Assembly: GCA_900551075.1 (NCBI GenBank)
Contig: URVB01000012.1
Span: 1-64,000, forward strand
Source of the DNA: an uncultured Blautia sp.
GTDB lineage: Bacteria > Bacillota > Clostridia > Lachnospirales > Lachnospiraceae
Direction of reading: 5' to 3'
DNA length: 64,000 bases
The notes under the pieces were generated by a model, which worked only from the letters and a program-made list of their open reading frames with translations, ran no database searches and was not told where the DNA came from. A program made the position numbers and the translations under genes. This document shows positions 24,612 through 34,280 of the stretch, one piece after another (the stretch's first letter is position 1; every line of letters begins with the position of its first letter).

Positions 24612-25241
24612 TCACCTCTTTTTATATTCCTTACAATACTTTGTCAGAAAACAGTCCTCACATTTCGGATTCCTGGCAAAACAGATCTGACGCCCAAATG
24701 TGATAATCTGTATATTATACAGAATCCAGTGATCCTTCGGGAGCACCTTCATCAGCTCATACTCGATTTTTTCCGGGTCCTCTTCCTTTGTCAAACCCAG
24801 TCTTTTGGAAATCCGCTTCACATGGGTATCCACCACTATACTCGGCTCATTGAAAATATTTCCCCGAATGACATTGGCCGTTTTGCGGCCCACGCCGGGA
24901 AGAGAAGTCAGCTCCTCCAGACCTTGCGGCACCTCTCCGCCGAACTCTTCGCAGATCATCCGGGCAGTGGCGAGGATGTTCTTCGCCTTGTTATGGTAAA
25001 AGCCTGTAGGCCTGATATCCTGCTCCAGCTCCTTAAGCTGTGCATTTGCAAAGGCTTCCATGGTCGGATATTTCCGAAACAGCTCCTTCGTCACAACATT
25101 GACCCTGGCATCTGTGCACTGGGCACTCAGCATCGTTGCGATCAAAAGCTGACCCGGATTCTCATGGTTGAGATAGCACTTATATTCTCTTGTATATACC
25201 TCATCCAGAAGCTTCAGAATCTCTCCGGTTCGTTTTGTCAT
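24612..25241 (-). CDS. nth: Endonuclease III (DNA glycosylase/AP lyase)
   Basis: 209 residues. Helix-hairpin-helix with the catalytic Lys (LTSLPGVGRKTANVI), the catalytic Asp in VVDTHVKRISKRLGL, and the C-terminal [4Fe-4S] motif CFARNPKCEDCFLTKYC (spacing 6-2-5). It removes oxidised pyrimidines and cleaves AP sites. The start overlaps the stop of the radical SAM gene by 4 bases (coupled translation). Confidence 0.95.
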   Translation of the reverse strand: MTKRTGEILKLLDEVYTREYKCYLNHENPGQLLIATMLSAQCTDARVNVVTKELFRKYPTMEAFANAQLKELEQDIRPTGFYHNKAKNILATARMICEEFGGEVPQGLEELTSLPGVGRKTANVIRGNIFNEPSIVVDTHVKRISKRLGLTKEEDPEKIEYELMKVLPKDHWILYNIQIITFGRQICFARNPKCEDCFLTKYCKEYKKR

Positions 25242-26884
25242 AAAAATACCTCTTCTGTATATGCGTTATTGTTCAGCGGATTGCGTCTGGTATAATCAAA
25301 CAGCACCGCCCGTTTATCCCGGAAGACCTCAATATGTGCGGTTTTGGGAATCCCCTGCGCTCTCAGGTATTCCCGGACTGCCTTTTCGTAGGGCTTCTGA
25401 TCCGATTCAAAGGCCGGGCGGCTTTTCAGTTTTTCTCTGAGATACAGGTCATACAGCATCCATTCTGCCGTATCCTCTGCCGAAACCTCTGTACGCTCTT
25501 TTAAAAATTCCAACAGAATTTCGTATCGCCGCAGCCTGGAATGAAAAATCCCTCCATATCCTTTTTCTTCATAAAAACAGCCCAGCTCTTCATAAAAAGA
25601 AAAAGCATCTGCAAAAAACGGCTCCAGATAAGAAAGTGTATATTGGAACTGTCCACTATTATAATACACTTCCACCATACTTTCCACCATTTTCAGCTTC
25701 AAAATTTCTCCGAAGGAAAGCCAGTTTGTGGATAAAACCTCATACGGCTCCCGCTCCTTATAGAGGATTTTGTACTGTCCGGCCTCCTTCTCCATTTGAG
25801 AGCCTTTTAGAACCTTCAGAAATCCAAGCTGAAGCTGCTGGGGCTTCATAGCATAAACATCGTTAAAGGAATTTCGGAAGCTTTCATAATCCTCATAAGG
25901 CAGTCCTGCAATCAGGTCCAGGTGCTGATGGATATTTCCGAAGCTGCGAACCGCCGCCACCGTTTCCGAAAGCCTTTTCAGATTCATCGTCCTGTGAATT
26001 GCCTGAATCGTCCGGGGATTCGTAGACTGTACACCGATTTCAAGCTGAATGAGTCCCGGACGCATGGTCTGCATCAATGCAAGCTCATCCTCCCGAATCA
26101 GATCTGCTGCAATCTCAAAATGAAAATTCGTCACTCCATTGTCGTGCTCCGTAATATACCGCCAGATTGCCATGGCATGCTCATGCTTACAGTTAAAGGT
26201 ACGGTCCACAAATTTCACCTGCGGCACCTTATGGTCTATAAAAAACTGCAGCTCTTTTTTGACCAGCTCCAGCTCCCGGAAGCGCAGCCTTTTATCTACC
26301 GAGGACAGGCAGTAGCTGCAGGAAAACGGACAACCGCGGCTGCTTTCATAATAAATAATCCTATGTTCAAAGTCCCGAAGGTCTTTGTAAGCAAAGGGAA
26401 TCCGGCTCAAATCCATAATCCGGCGCCATCCATTATGATGAATACCTGTTTCATCCCGATAGGCAATTCCCCTGATGCATGCAAGGCTTCCTGAGCCCTT
26501 TGCATAGTACCTGACCAATTCCAGAAAAGTCTCTTCTCCCTCTCCTATCAGAACTCCCGTCATCTGCGGATTCTCTTCCAAAAATCTCACGGCATCAAAA
26601 GAAACCTCCGGACCGCCGGCCCAAAAGCTCACGTCCGGAAGAATCTTTTTCAGGTCGTGCACCAGCTCCTTTACAAAGGAAATATTCCAGATATAGCAGG
26701 AAAAGCAGACCACTTCTGCCCTGCTTTTGTAAATATCCCGCAGAATATCATCCTTTAACTGATTGATGGTATACTCCCGCAGGAGAATATGCTCCCTGTA
26801 TGAAGAAGCATAGGCCCGCAGATTATAAACCGCCGGATTCGAATGGATATACTTTGCATTGCATGCCGCCAATAAAATCTTCAT
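25238..26884 (-). CDS. B12-binding-domain radical SAM protein (DUF4080 type)
   Basis: 548 residues. The N-terminal cobalamin-binding-like Rossmann domain (~1-140, VSFWAGGPEVSFDAVRFLEE) is followed by a radical SAM domain with the CxxxCxxC cluster motif in SSRGCPFSCSYCLSSVD, GVQSTNPRTIQAI and DLIAGLPYEDYESF. A C-terminal ~180-residue extension is as in the DUF4080 group. These enzymes are thought to modify substrates by radical chemistry, often methylation, but the substrate of this group is unknown. Cytoplasmic. It overlaps nth by 4 bases and lies 12 bases after feoB. Confidence 0.88.
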   Translation of the reverse strand: MKILLAACNAKYIHSNPAVYNLRAYASSYREHILLREYTINQLKDDILRDIYKSRAEVVCFSCYIWNISFVKELVHDLKKILPDVSFWAGGPEVSFDAVRFLEENPQMTGVLIGEGEETFLELVRYYAKGSGSLACIRGIAYRDETGIHHNGWRRIMDLSRIPFAYKDLRDFEHRIIYYESSRGCPFSCSYCLSSVDKRLRFRELELVKKELQFFIDHKVPQVKFVDRTFNCKHEHAMAIWRYITEHDNGVTNFHFEIAADLIREDELALMQTMRPGLIQLEIGVQSTNPRTIQAIHRTMNLKRLSETVAAVRSFGNIHQHLDLIAGLPYEDYESFRNSFNDVYAMKPQQLQLGFLKVLKGSQMEKEAGQYKILYKEREPYEVLSTNWLSFGEILKLKMVESMVEVYYNSGQFQYTLSYLEPFFADAFSFYEELGCFYEEKGYGGIFHSRLRRYEILLEFLKERTEVSAEDTAEWMLYDLYLREKLKSRPAFESDQKPYEKAVREYLRAQGIPKTAHIEVFRDKRAVLFDYTRRNPLNNNAYTEEVFL

Positions 26885-26896
26885 AAAACACTCCAG

Positions 26897-28894
26897 CTAA
26901 CCCAAAATCATGCTTCCGGCCTGGAACACAAGCACTGCCGCAGCATATGCCAATCCAAGCTGAAATAATACCATCCCCAAGGTAAACTTCCAGGAACTGC
27001 TCTCTTTTTTTATGGTTCCCACAGTTGCCATACACGGGGTATACAAAAGACAGAATACCATCAGCGCATAAGCATTGAGCATTCCGAAGCCATACTGTCC
27101 AAGAACCGTTGCCATCCGGGTCATTCCTGCTGCGGAATTGATATTGGAAATCCCAAATAATACAGCCATGCTGGAAACCACTACCTCCTTCGCAGAGAGG
27201 CCCGCAATCAGGGCAACTCCTATCTGCCACAAACCGAATCCCGCCGGAGCAAGAAGCGGCTCCATCCAATGACCAAGCATCGCGCCAAAGCTGTCCTGAA
27301 CATCTTTTACCATACCGTGAACGCCAAAATTCAGTACAAACCAAATAACTATGGATGCAACAAAAATCGTTGTACCGGCCTTACTCAGATAATCTTTCAC
27401 CTTTTCCCATACATAGATTGCAATGGTACGGGCATTCGGCATTTTATATTCCGGAAGCTCCATAAGCAAACTGCCTGCGCTCTCTCCCTTTTTGAACCTT
27501 CCAATAACCAGAGCCAGCAGAATTGCAAGGATCAATCCCAATGCATACATGGAAAAGGCTGCAACTGCCGCATAGTCCCCAAAAAATATAGAGGAAAACA
27601 GTACATAAATGGGAAGCCTCGCAGAACAGGACATAAACGGTGTCAAAAGCATTGTCCGCTTCCTGTCCTCTTCTTTTTCAAGGGTTCTGGTTGCCATCAC
27701 AGCCGGAACCGTACAGCCGAAGCCCAGGACCATAGGCAGAAATGCTTTACCGGAAAGGCCAACCTTCCCCATAATGCCATCCATGACATAGGCAACCCTT
27801 GCCATATAGCCGCTGTCCTCCAGAATACCCAGGGCAAGAAACAAAATAAAGATATTCGGCAGGAAGGTCAGAATGCCGCCCACTCCCGCAATCACGCCAT
27901 CCACTACCAGGGAAACCACCCAGTCAGAGGCATTCATCCTTGCGAGCAGTGCAGCAGCACCCTCCAGCAATGCATCCAACCCAATCTCAAAAATACCTTT
28001 TAAAGCGTCTCCAATCGTAAAGGTCAAAAAGAACACTAGTGCCATAATCCCAAGAAATACCGGAACACCCCAGATACGGTGCGTCAGAAGGCAATCCACA
28101 TTGTCTGTCTTCCCTTCCTTGGCAGAGTTTCGGTAAAACAGGACTTCTTCCACTACTTCTTCTATGTAATCATATTTCCGGTTGATGATCTCTTTTTCAT
28201 AGCTTCTGTCCAAAATTCCCGGCGCTTCCAAAGGATACTCCTTCATGGTTTCCTCGTCTGCTTCCAGAAGCTTGATCGCTGTCCAACGCAAATATTCCAG
28301 GGAGGGATATTTTGCTTTCAGCTTCTCCTGAAGCTCTGCGATCTTTCCTTCCAATTCATCGGAATAGGTCACCACATTTCCATGAACCTCTTCTTCATAA
28401 TGATGCTTGACCGCATGCAAAAGAACGTTCAATCCGCTCCTCTTCCTTGCCGAAACAGGAACCACCGGGATATGTCCCAGCATCTCCGGAAGACGGTGGT
28501 TATCGATCTCCATGCCCCGTTCTTTGATAATATCCATCATATTCAATGCCAGAATAACCGGTTTCCCCAGTTCCAAAAGCTGCATGGTCAAATAAAAATT
28601 CCGCTCCATGGAAGAGGCATCCACCACATTGACGATTACGTCAATATCATCCTCCATAACACACCGGCGGGATACCTTTTCCTCAATGGAATAAGAGGTT
28701 AGGCTGTATATGCCGGGCAAATCCACCAAATTGATCTTCTGTCCCTTATAATAAGCTGTTCCTTCCTTTTTTTCAACTGTAACTCCCGGCCAGTTGGCAA
28801 CCTTTAGATTGGCTCCTGTCAAAGCGTTAAAAAGCGTTGTCTTTCCGCAGTTGGGATTTCCCACAAAGGCTACCTGAATCACATGTTCATTCAT
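26897..28894 (-). CDS. feoB: Ferrous iron transporter FeoB
   Basis: 665 residues from the ATG at 28894 (MNEHVIQVAFVGNPNCGKTT), which overlaps the feoA stop by 8 bases. The N-terminal G domain has G1 GNPNCGKTTLFN, G3 DLPGIYSL and G4 NMMD, followed by a helical GDI-like domain. The C-terminal membrane part has two Gate motifs, around GYMARVAYVMDGIMGKVGLSG, and many helices. It imports Fe2+ across the membrane. It pairs with FeoA; no FeoC is seen. Confidence 0.95.
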   Translation of the reverse strand: MNEHVIQVAFVGNPNCGKTTLFNALTGANLKVANWPGVTVEKKEGTAYYKGQKINLVDLPGIYSLTSYSIEEKVSRRCVMEDDIDVIVNVVDASSMERNFYLTMQLLELGKPVILALNMMDIIKERGMEIDNHRLPEMLGHIPVVPVSARKRSGLNVLLHAVKHHYEEEVHGNVVTYSDELEGKIAELQEKLKAKYPSLEYLRWTAIKLLEADEETMKEYPLEAPGILDRSYEKEIINRKYDYIEEVVEEVLFYRNSAKEGKTDNVDCLLTHRIWGVPVFLGIMALVFFLTFTIGDALKGIFEIGLDALLEGAAALLARMNASDWVVSLVVDGVIAGVGGILTFLPNIFILFLALGILEDSGYMARVAYVMDGIMGKVGLSGKAFLPMVLGFGCTVPAVMATRTLEKEEDRKRTMLLTPFMSCSARLPIYVLFSSIFFGDYAAVAAFSMYALGLILAILLALVIGRFKKGESAGSLLMELPEYKMPNARTIAIYVWEKVKDYLSKAGTTIFVASIVIWFVLNFGVHGMVKDVQDSFGAMLGHWMEPLLAPAGFGLWQIGVALIAGLSAKEVVVSSMAVLFGISNINSAAGMTRMATVLGQYGFGMLNAYALMVFCLLYTPCMATVGTIKKESSSWKFTLGMVLFQLGLAYAAAVLVFQAGSMILG

Positions 28895-29117
28895 TTCCGT
28901 ATCCCTCCACCTCAATACCGCCTGCGATATCCCGTCCTAAGGCCCAGCGGGTTCCCCGCACACGGATGATCGTAGAGCCGCTTTTTTTCTGATTGAGCAC
29001 CTGCACTCTGGTTCCTTCCAAAATTCCCAATGCCTCCAGCCTTCGCTGTACCTTTTCTCTCTCTATGATTCTTTTTACCTGGTACCATTTTCCCTTTTGT
29101 GTATCGAGAAGTGTCAT
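28887..29117 (-). CDS. feoA: FeoA, SH3-like partner of FeoB
   Basis: 76 residues, the normal FeoA size. Motifs: RIIEREKVQRRLEALGILEG, then TRVQVLNQKKSGSTIIRVRG and the end ALGRDIAGGIEVEGYG. It is a cytoplasmic SH3-like protein that stimulates FeoB. Ribosome site AGGAGGA upstream of the ATG at 29117. Coupled to feoB by an 8-base overlap. Regulation by iron would be expected, but no clear Fur box was recognised. Confidence 0.93.
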   Translation of the reverse strand: MTLLDTQKGKWYQVKRIIEREKVQRRLEALGILEGTRVQVLNQKKSGSTIIRVRGTRWALGRDIAGGIEVEGYGNE

Positions 29118-29145
29118 ATCCTTCCTCCTGCTAAAATTACGTCAA

Positions 29146-29188
29146 ACGGATGTCCGGACAATCCCTTTCGGAATCATCGGACATCCGT
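29146..29188. repeat. 11-bp inverted repeat between trxA and feoA
   Basis: Perfect arms ACGGATGTCCG (29146-29156) and CGGACATCCGT (29178-29188), 21-base loop. Leftward it is followed by only three T, so it may be a weak terminator after trxA or an operator in front of feoAB. Confidence 0.55.
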
Positions 29189-29216
29189 CCTTTACTCATC
29201 ATACCATGCCGGATAC

Positions 29217-29519
29217 TCAGGCCTCCAAAAGCTTTTTCAGCGTATCCCTTGATGAAAGGCCGACCAGACGGTTGACTTCTCTTCCCTCTTTGAATACGAT
29301 CAAAGTCGGAATGCTCATCACCTGGAACTGCTGCGCAAGTCCCGGCTCCTGATCCACATCCACCTTGCCTACGGCATAGCCTTCCTCTGCAAGCTCCTCA
29401 ACGATCGGTCCCTGACGCATACACGGACCGCACCAGGTTGCCCAAAAGTCCAAAAGTACCGGCTTTTCAGATTTCAATACCTCTGTTTCAAAATTCTGTG
29501 CTGTAATTGTTTTGGCCAT
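29217..29519 (-). CDS. trxA: Thioredoxin
   Basis: 100 residues from the ATG at 29519 (MAKTITAQNFETEVLKSEKP). Active site WATWCGPCMRQGP and cis-Pro motif SIPTLIVFKEGREV. A cytoplasmic disulfide reductase. It follows the thioredoxin-reductase-like flavoprotein gene on the same strand (73 bases apart) and probably works with it. Confidence 0.93.
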   Translation of the reverse strand: MAKTITAQNFETEVLKSEKPVLLDFWATWCGPCMRQGPIVEELAEEGYAVGKVDVDQEPGLAQQFQVMSIPTLIVFKEGREVNRLVGLSSRDTLKKLLEA

Positions 29520-29592
29520 AATCATTCTCCTTTTCTTCTCTTCTAATCATACCATGTTCTATAAGAATGTCCAGTATTTTATTACCCTATAC

Positions 29593-30498
29593 TCAGGAAG
29601 CCTTATGCCGTTTCCGCACATATTTTCCTGCACTGATTCCGGCCTGACAGCCTTCGTATACTGCCTTTGCCACCTGAAGCAGACCGCCTGTGCAGTCCCC
29701 GGCGGCAAACAGCCCCGGTATGGTGGTCGCCATCTCCTCATCCACCTTTATATTGCCTTTTTCGGTCAGCTCAGCGCCCATTTGCCGTGCAATCTCCGTA
29801 CTTCCTGCCGTACCGATTGCCACAAATACGCCATCTGCCGGGTAAAAAGAGGCCTGTTCTGCGCCCGCTTCCTGTGCCACGACATCACTCTGCATACGGA
29901 TACCGGTAACCTTCGCTTCTCCTTCAATTGCCTGGATTTTCATAGTATTCACTGCAATCGGATGCTCTCTGGAAAAATTCGGAGCCTCACCGTCTGTATA
30001 AATGGTCACTCCGGATGCCAGATTCGCCAGCTCCTGTGCCTCATGCAGGGCAAAATCGCTGCTTCCGAGTACCGCCACTTCCTTGCCTCTGTAAAAAAAA
30101 GCATCACAGACAGCACAGTAGCTGACACCCTTTCCCTCATATTCCTTTACGCCTGGAATCGGCGGCGCAGAACGCTTCCCTCCGGTTGCCAGGATCACAC
30201 TTTCTGCCTCAAAAGTACCTGCTGTTGTTTGTACCTCAAAGGTATCAAAGCCTCCCATCCCAAGAACCTGTGCATCCAAAATCCGTACACCCAGAGCTTT
30301 GGCCTGAGCAATGCCGGTTTCAAACAGCTCTTTTCCGGATAAGGGTCTTTCCAAACCATAATAATTTTCTATTTTTTCCGCCTTTTCCAAGGCACCGATT
30401 CCCTGATTGATAACCAATGGAGCCATATTCCCCCTGGCAGCATACAGAGCCGCGGAAATTCCTGCCGGTCCGGCTCCAATGATGATAAGTTTCTCCAT
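29593..30498 (-). CDS. trxB: Thioredoxin-reductase-like FAD/NAD(P)H flavoprotein
   Basis: 301 residues, the TrxB length class. FAD motif IIGAGPAGISAALYAARGN, redox pair in YCAVCDAFFYRG, second dinucleotide motif VAVLGSSDFALHEAQELA, and the C-terminal FAD motif GLFAAGDCTGGLLQVAKAVYEG. It reduces thioredoxin or a related redoxin using NAD(P)H. The CAVC motif matches TrxB, and the neighbour is trxA. The cofactor preference (NADPH, NADH or ferredoxin) cannot be read with certainty. Confidence 0.87.
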   Translation of the reverse strand: MEKLIIIGAGPAGISAALYAARGNMAPLVINQGIGALEKAEKIENYYGLERPLSGKELFETGIAQAKALGVRILDAQVLGMGGFDTFEVQTTAGTFEAESVILATGGKRSAPPIPGVKEYEGKGVSYCAVCDAFFYRGKEVAVLGSSDFALHEAQELANLASGVTIYTDGEAPNFSREHPIAVNTMKIQAIEGEAKVTGIRMQSDVVAQEAGAEQASFYPADGVFVAIGTAGSTEIARQMGAELTEKGNIKVDEEMATTIPGLFAAGDCTGGLLQVAKAVYEGCQAGISAGKYVRKRHKAS

Positions 30499-30570
30499 AG
30501 CCAGTCACCTTCACCTTCTTTTCTCATTTTTTATATTATACTAAATTACTACAGAAATTACCATGCCTAT

Positions 30571-30614
30571 CATAAAAAAATAAGAAAAGGGCCCAGACAT
30601 GCCAAACCCTTTTC
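30571..30614 (-). terminator. Terminator after pxpA
   Basis: Leftward stem GAAAAGGG / CCCTTTTC (arms 30607-30614 and 30584-30591) followed by TTATTTTTTT. It ends the transporter-pxp-biotin operon. Confidence 0.8.
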
Positions 30615-30630
30615 CTGCCTTTATCTTTGA

Positions 30631-31398
30631 TCAAACAATTTCATCCAGGGAACGGATTTCGATTCCCTCTTTTGTCAGCGTTTCCCTGATTCTCTGTACA
30701 AAGGCAAGTGCCCTGGCACCATCTCCATGAACACAGACAGAGTCTGCCTGAATCGGAATATCCTTTCCGGTAACCGCTGCCACCTTTTTCTCCTTGATCA
30801 TACGGATCACACGAGAAATCGCAATCTCTTCATCGGTGATCATCGCTCCCTCCTTACGTCTGTTCACAAGGCTGCCATCTTCCTCATAAGCACGATCCGC
30901 AAAGACCTCCAGCGCCGTGCGAAGCCCCATATCTTTCGCTGCATGCGCCAGCTCTCCACCGGATAATGCCAAAACGATCAGGCTCTCGTCATACTCTGCG
31001 ATTGCCCCGCAGATTGCTTTTGAAAGCTCATAATCCCCGGCCGCCATATTATAAAATGCGCCATGCGGCTTCACATGCTGCATTTTCATCCCATGCACTC
31101 TGCAGAATGCATCCAGCGCCCCGAGCTGATAGAGTGTATATGCCTTAGCTTCTGCAGGAGAAACACTCATATTTCTTCTGCCGAAGCCCATGAGATCCGG
31201 AAAGCCCGGATGTGCACCCACACGAATTCCGGCCTCTTTTGCCATGGCAGTGGTCTTCTCCATTACCAGAGGATCGGAAGCATGATAACCGCAGGCAACA
31301 TTTGCTGAGGTAATCAGCGGGATAATCTTATCATCCATTCCCAGGGTATAGTTTCCGAAGCTTTCTCCCAAGTCACTGTTCAAATCTACCCGATACAT
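30631..31398 (-). CDS. pxpA: 5-oxoprolinase subunit A (LamB/YcsF family)
   Basis: 255 residues with the family start MYRVDLNSDLGESFGNYTLG, then ANVACGYHASDP, AHPGFPDLMGFGRRNM, MQHVKPHGAFYN and the late VCVHGDGARA motif. PxpA, with PxpB and PxpC, forms an ATP-dependent 5-oxoprolinase that opens pyroglutamate to glutamate. Here it is the last gene of an operon that also holds a biotin carboxylase and carrier, pxpB, pxpC and a transporter. It starts 11 bases after accC. The linkage to biotin genes is unusual and leaves room for a carboxylation step. Confidence 0.92.
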   Translation of the reverse strand: MYRVDLNSDLGESFGNYTLGMDDKIIPLITSANVACGYHASDPLVMEKTTAMAKEAGIRVGAHPGFPDLMGFGRRNMSVSPAEAKAYTLYQLGALDAFCRVHGMKMQHVKPHGAFYNMAAGDYELSKAICGAIAEYDESLIVLALSGGELAHAAKDMGLRTALEVFADRAYEEDGSLVNRRKEGAMITDEEIAISRVIRMIKEKKVAAVTGKDIPIQADSVCVHGDGARALAFVQRIRETLTKEGIEIRSLDEIV

Positions 31399-31409
31399 CA
31401 GAAATCCTC

Positions 31410-32750
31410 CTACTTAATAATACTTTCTATAAATCCGGTATCTGCTTTTCCTTCACAGAAAACAGGATGACGCATAATCTGATATTGGAAATCCAAATTC
31501 GTCTCCACACCCATGATCAGCATCTCATCCAGCGCAGAACGCATTTTCTGAAGGGCCGCTTCTCTGTCAGGTGCATGAACAATGACCTTTGCGATCATAG
31601 AATCATATTCTGACGGAATTTTATAGCCCGTGTACAGACCAGTATCCACACGTACGCCATTTCCCGCCGGAAGATGCATATGCTGCACCACACCCGGACT
31701 CGGCATAAAGTTTTTCTCCGGAATTTCGGCATTGATTCTGCACTCAATGGCATGTCCCCGAAGCTGAATGTCCTCCTGCCGAAAGCTCAGTGGTTCTCCC
31801 ATAGCCACGCGGATCTGTTCCACAATCAGATCCGTGCCGGTCACCATTTCCGTCACCCCGTGCTCTACCTGTATCCTGGTATTCATCTCCATAAAGTAAA
31901 ATTCTCCCTGTGGGTCTACAATGAATTCTATGGTTCCCGCATTGGTATAATTTACGGTTTGGGCTGCCAAAACCGCATACTGGTTCATTTTGCTCCGAAT
32001 TTCCTCAGTAATCGCAGGGGACGGAGATTCTTCGATCAGCTTCTGATGATTTCTCTGTACGGAACAATCCCTTTCTCCGAGAGCCACCACATTTCCCTGT
32101 GTATCTGCCATGATCTGAATTTCCACATGACGGGGCTTTTCCACAAAACGCTCAATATACATGGTATCGTCACCAAATGCGTTGGCAGATTCTCTCTGCG
32201 CCATGTTGAACTGAAATTCAAATTCTTCCTCGGATTTTGCCACGCGCATACCCTTGCCGCCGCCGCCTGAAGAGGCCTTGATCATAACCGGATATCCGAT
32301 ATCACGCGCCAGCTCCATACCCTCCTCAGCATCATATACAGGCTCTTTTGTCCCCGGTACAACCGGAACTCCGGCTTCCATCATCGTTTTTCTGGCATGA
32401 GACTTATTCCCCATCCGGTCAATGACATCCGCATCCGGTCCGATAAAGGCAATCCCATTTTCCTTACATCTGCGCACAAACTCACTGTTCTCTGACAAAA
32501 AGCCAAAGCCCGGATGTATGGCATCTGCCCCCATATTTCTTGCCGCAGTAATAATCCTGTCCATATTCAGATAACTGTACCTGGCAGGTCCCTCACCAAT
32601 ACAGATTCTCTGATCCGCCAATTGTACATGCAGACTTTTGGCATCTTCCCTGGAATAAACAGCTACACTTCGGATTCCCATATTCCTGCACGCCCGGATA
32701 ATACGGACTGCGATTTCCCCGCGGTTGGCAATTAAGATTTTATTAAACAC
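31410..32750 (-). CDS. accC: Biotin carboxylase subunit
   Basis: 446 residues, the AccC length. ATP-grasp motif MIKASSGGGGKGMRV, YIERFVEKPRHVEIQIMAD, and the catalytic EMNTRIQVEHGVTEM. It carboxylates biotin on a carrier protein using ATP and bicarbonate. It follows the carrier gene by 22 bases. No accA/accD carboxyltransferase genes are present, and the neighbours are pxpA/B/C. It may therefore serve a dedicated carboxylase with PxpB/PxpC-type partners rather than fatty-acid synthesis; that is inference. A second AccC elsewhere cannot be excluded. Confidence 0.92.
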   Translation of the reverse strand: MFNKILIANRGEIAVRIIRACRNMGIRSVAVYSREDAKSLHVQLADQRICIGEGPARYSYLNMDRIITAARNMGADAIHPGFGFLSENSEFVRRCKENGIAFIGPDADVIDRMGNKSHARKTMMEAGVPVVPGTKEPVYDAEEGMELARDIGYPVMIKASSGGGGKGMRVAKSEEEFEFQFNMAQRESANAFGDDTMYIERFVEKPRHVEIQIMADTQGNVVALGERDCSVQRNHQKLIEESPSPAITEEIRSKMNQYAVLAAQTVNYTNAGTIEFIVDPQGEFYFMEMNTRIQVEHGVTEMVTGTDLIVEQIRVAMGEPLSFRQEDIQLRGHAIECRINAEIPEKNFMPSPGVVQHMHLPAGNGVRVDTGLYTGYKIPSEYDSMIAKVIVHAPDREAALQKMRSALDEMLIMGVETNLDFQYQIMRHPVFCEGKADTGFIESIIK

Positions 32751-32772
32751 AGCTCCAACCTCCTCCCGGTTC

Positions 32773-33219
32773 TTATAATTTCTTCACACGGAACAAAGGC
32801 TGCCCATATTCTACCTTCTGCTCGTTGCTTACCAGAATTGCTTCGATCTCACAGTCAAACTCACTCTGAATTTCGTTCATCAGCTTCATTGCCTCCAGAA
32901 TACATACGGTCTGTCCGTTCTTCACCTGATCCCCAACCTTAACAAATGCCGGCGCATCCGGCGCGGGTGCGGAATAGAAGGTACCAACAATCGGAGATGT
33001 GATAAACAGTTTTTCTTCCTCCTGTTCCTCAGACTCAGATACTGCTTCTGCCTTGGGTGCGGCTGCCGGAGCTGCGGCCACAGGCATCCCTGCCGCTACT
33101 ACCGGAGGATTATCCAGCTTGCTCATGGTAATCTTTAAATCGCCTTCTTTCAGGGTAAACTCCGTCAGAGAAGAATTTTCTATGATTTTCACTAAACCTT
33201 CAATCTTTTCTAAATCCAT
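32773..33219 (-). CDS. accB: Biotin carboxyl carrier protein
   Basis: 148 residues: a short N-terminal helix region, an Ala/Pro-rich flexible linker (PVAAAPAAAPKAEA), and a biotinyl domain with the acceptor Lys in CILEAMKLMNEI. It carries carboxybiotin from the carboxylase to a transferase. It lies between pxpC and accC in the operon (55 bases after pxpC, 22 before accC). In this setting the transferase partner is uncertain: either ACC encoded elsewhere or the PxpB/PxpC pair. Confidence 0.9.
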   Translation of the reverse strand: MDLEKIEGLVKIIENSSLTEFTLKEGDLKITMSKLDNPPVVAAGMPVAAAPAAAPKAEAVSESEEQEEEKLFITSPIVGTFYSAPAPDAPAFVKVGDQVKNGQTVCILEAMKLMNEIQSEFDCEIEAILVSNEQKVEYGQPLFRVKKL

Positions 33220-33274
33220 TCCTACCTCTCCTTTTCTTTGCTCTTACCAGTCTCTTTTCTTTGATCGATTCCTC

Positions 33275-34279
33275 TTATTCAAATAATTTCGTCAGTCTCT
33301 TCGCCACCAGGCGGCAGTCCAGTACCTCCTTACATGGCTGATGAATGATTTTCCGCATTCCATCAAGCTCCTTAACTTCTTCCAGAAGAAGCTTCTGTGC
33401 CTCCTGTACGGAAATTGGCCGAAAACGAATCTTATGATCTGTCTTCCTTTGAACAAGCTTCGGAATATCCACAGACGCAACCGTCGCAATCTTCGCGTAT
33501 CCTCCCGTTGTCTGCCTGTCAGAAAGCAGAATGATCGGTTTGCCGTGGGACGGCACCTGAATAGAACCAAGCGCTATTCCATCTGAAATAATGTCCGAGG
33601 TTTCCTTTGGTGCAATAAACGGCCCCTCCAAACGGCAGCCCATACGGTCGAAATCACTGGTCACCGTATATTCACTGTTCAAAAACGTATCGATTCCCTG
33701 CTTGCTGAACAAATCATCCTGAGGCCCCATTACTACACGAAGTACCGTCTCTTCCTGGTCAAATTCATCCAATTCCAGCTTTCTGGAAAGGAAGAACGGA
33801 AGATAGCGTCTCTTAATGCGGAAATTCATGTAATCGCCCGCCTGCAGCTTCCGGCCTTTAAAGCCCCCAAGCGAACTCTTCATATTGGTACACCGGCTTC
33901 CCATGACGACCGGAATATCCAGATAACTGGAAAAAGCCACATAACCCCTGCTTCCGGTTCTTGCACTTCCAAACTTTAAAATATCACCTTTATTCATATA
34001 AAGCGCTGTATACATAGGAGCAGGCTCACCATTGATCGTCGGCTGGAAATCCCCTCCTGTTATGGCTATGATCGTGGCTGATGTGAACTCCAATACGGGA
34101 CCGATCAGGGTAAACTCCAGAACTGCCTCATTCTCCGGATTATCCAAAAGCAGGTTGGCAATTTTGAAGGAGCGCACATCCATAACTCCTGCCACGGAAA
34201 ATCCCTGGCTCTGGTACCCGGTACGCCCCAAATCCTGCACAGTTGTCAGCATTCCGCCTTTCAGTATGCGAATTCCCAT
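33275..34279 (-). CDS. pxpC: 5-oxoprolinase subunit C / carboxyltransferase-like (AHS2)
   Basis: 334 residues from the ATG at 34279 (MGIRILKGGMLTTVQDLGRT), behind AAGGAGAGG; the longer frame is inside pxpB. AHS2/KipA-family features: GYQSQGFSVAGVMD, the FKIANLLLDNPENEAVLE start, RVVMGPQDDLF, and GSIQVPSHGKPIILLSDRQTTGGYAKIATV near the end. The same fold forms half of the carboxyltransferase of urea carboxylase. It pairs with pxpB (1-base gap). Confidence 0.92.
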   Translation of the reverse strand: MGIRILKGGMLTTVQDLGRTGYQSQGFSVAGVMDVRSFKIANLLLDNPENEAVLEFTLIGPVLEFTSATIIAITGGDFQPTINGEPAPMYTALYMNKGDILKFGSARTGSRGYVAFSSYLDIPVVMGSRCTNMKSSLGGFKGRKLQAGDYMNFRIKRRYLPFFLSRKLELDEFDQEETVLRVVMGPQDDLFSKQGIDTFLNSEYTVTSDFDRMGCRLEGPFIAPKETSDIISDGIALGSIQVPSHGKPIILLSDRQTTGGYAKIATVASVDIPKLVQRKTDHKIRFRPISVQEAQKLLLEEVKELDGMRKIIHQPCKEVLDCRLVAKRLTKLFE

Positions 34280-34280
34280 T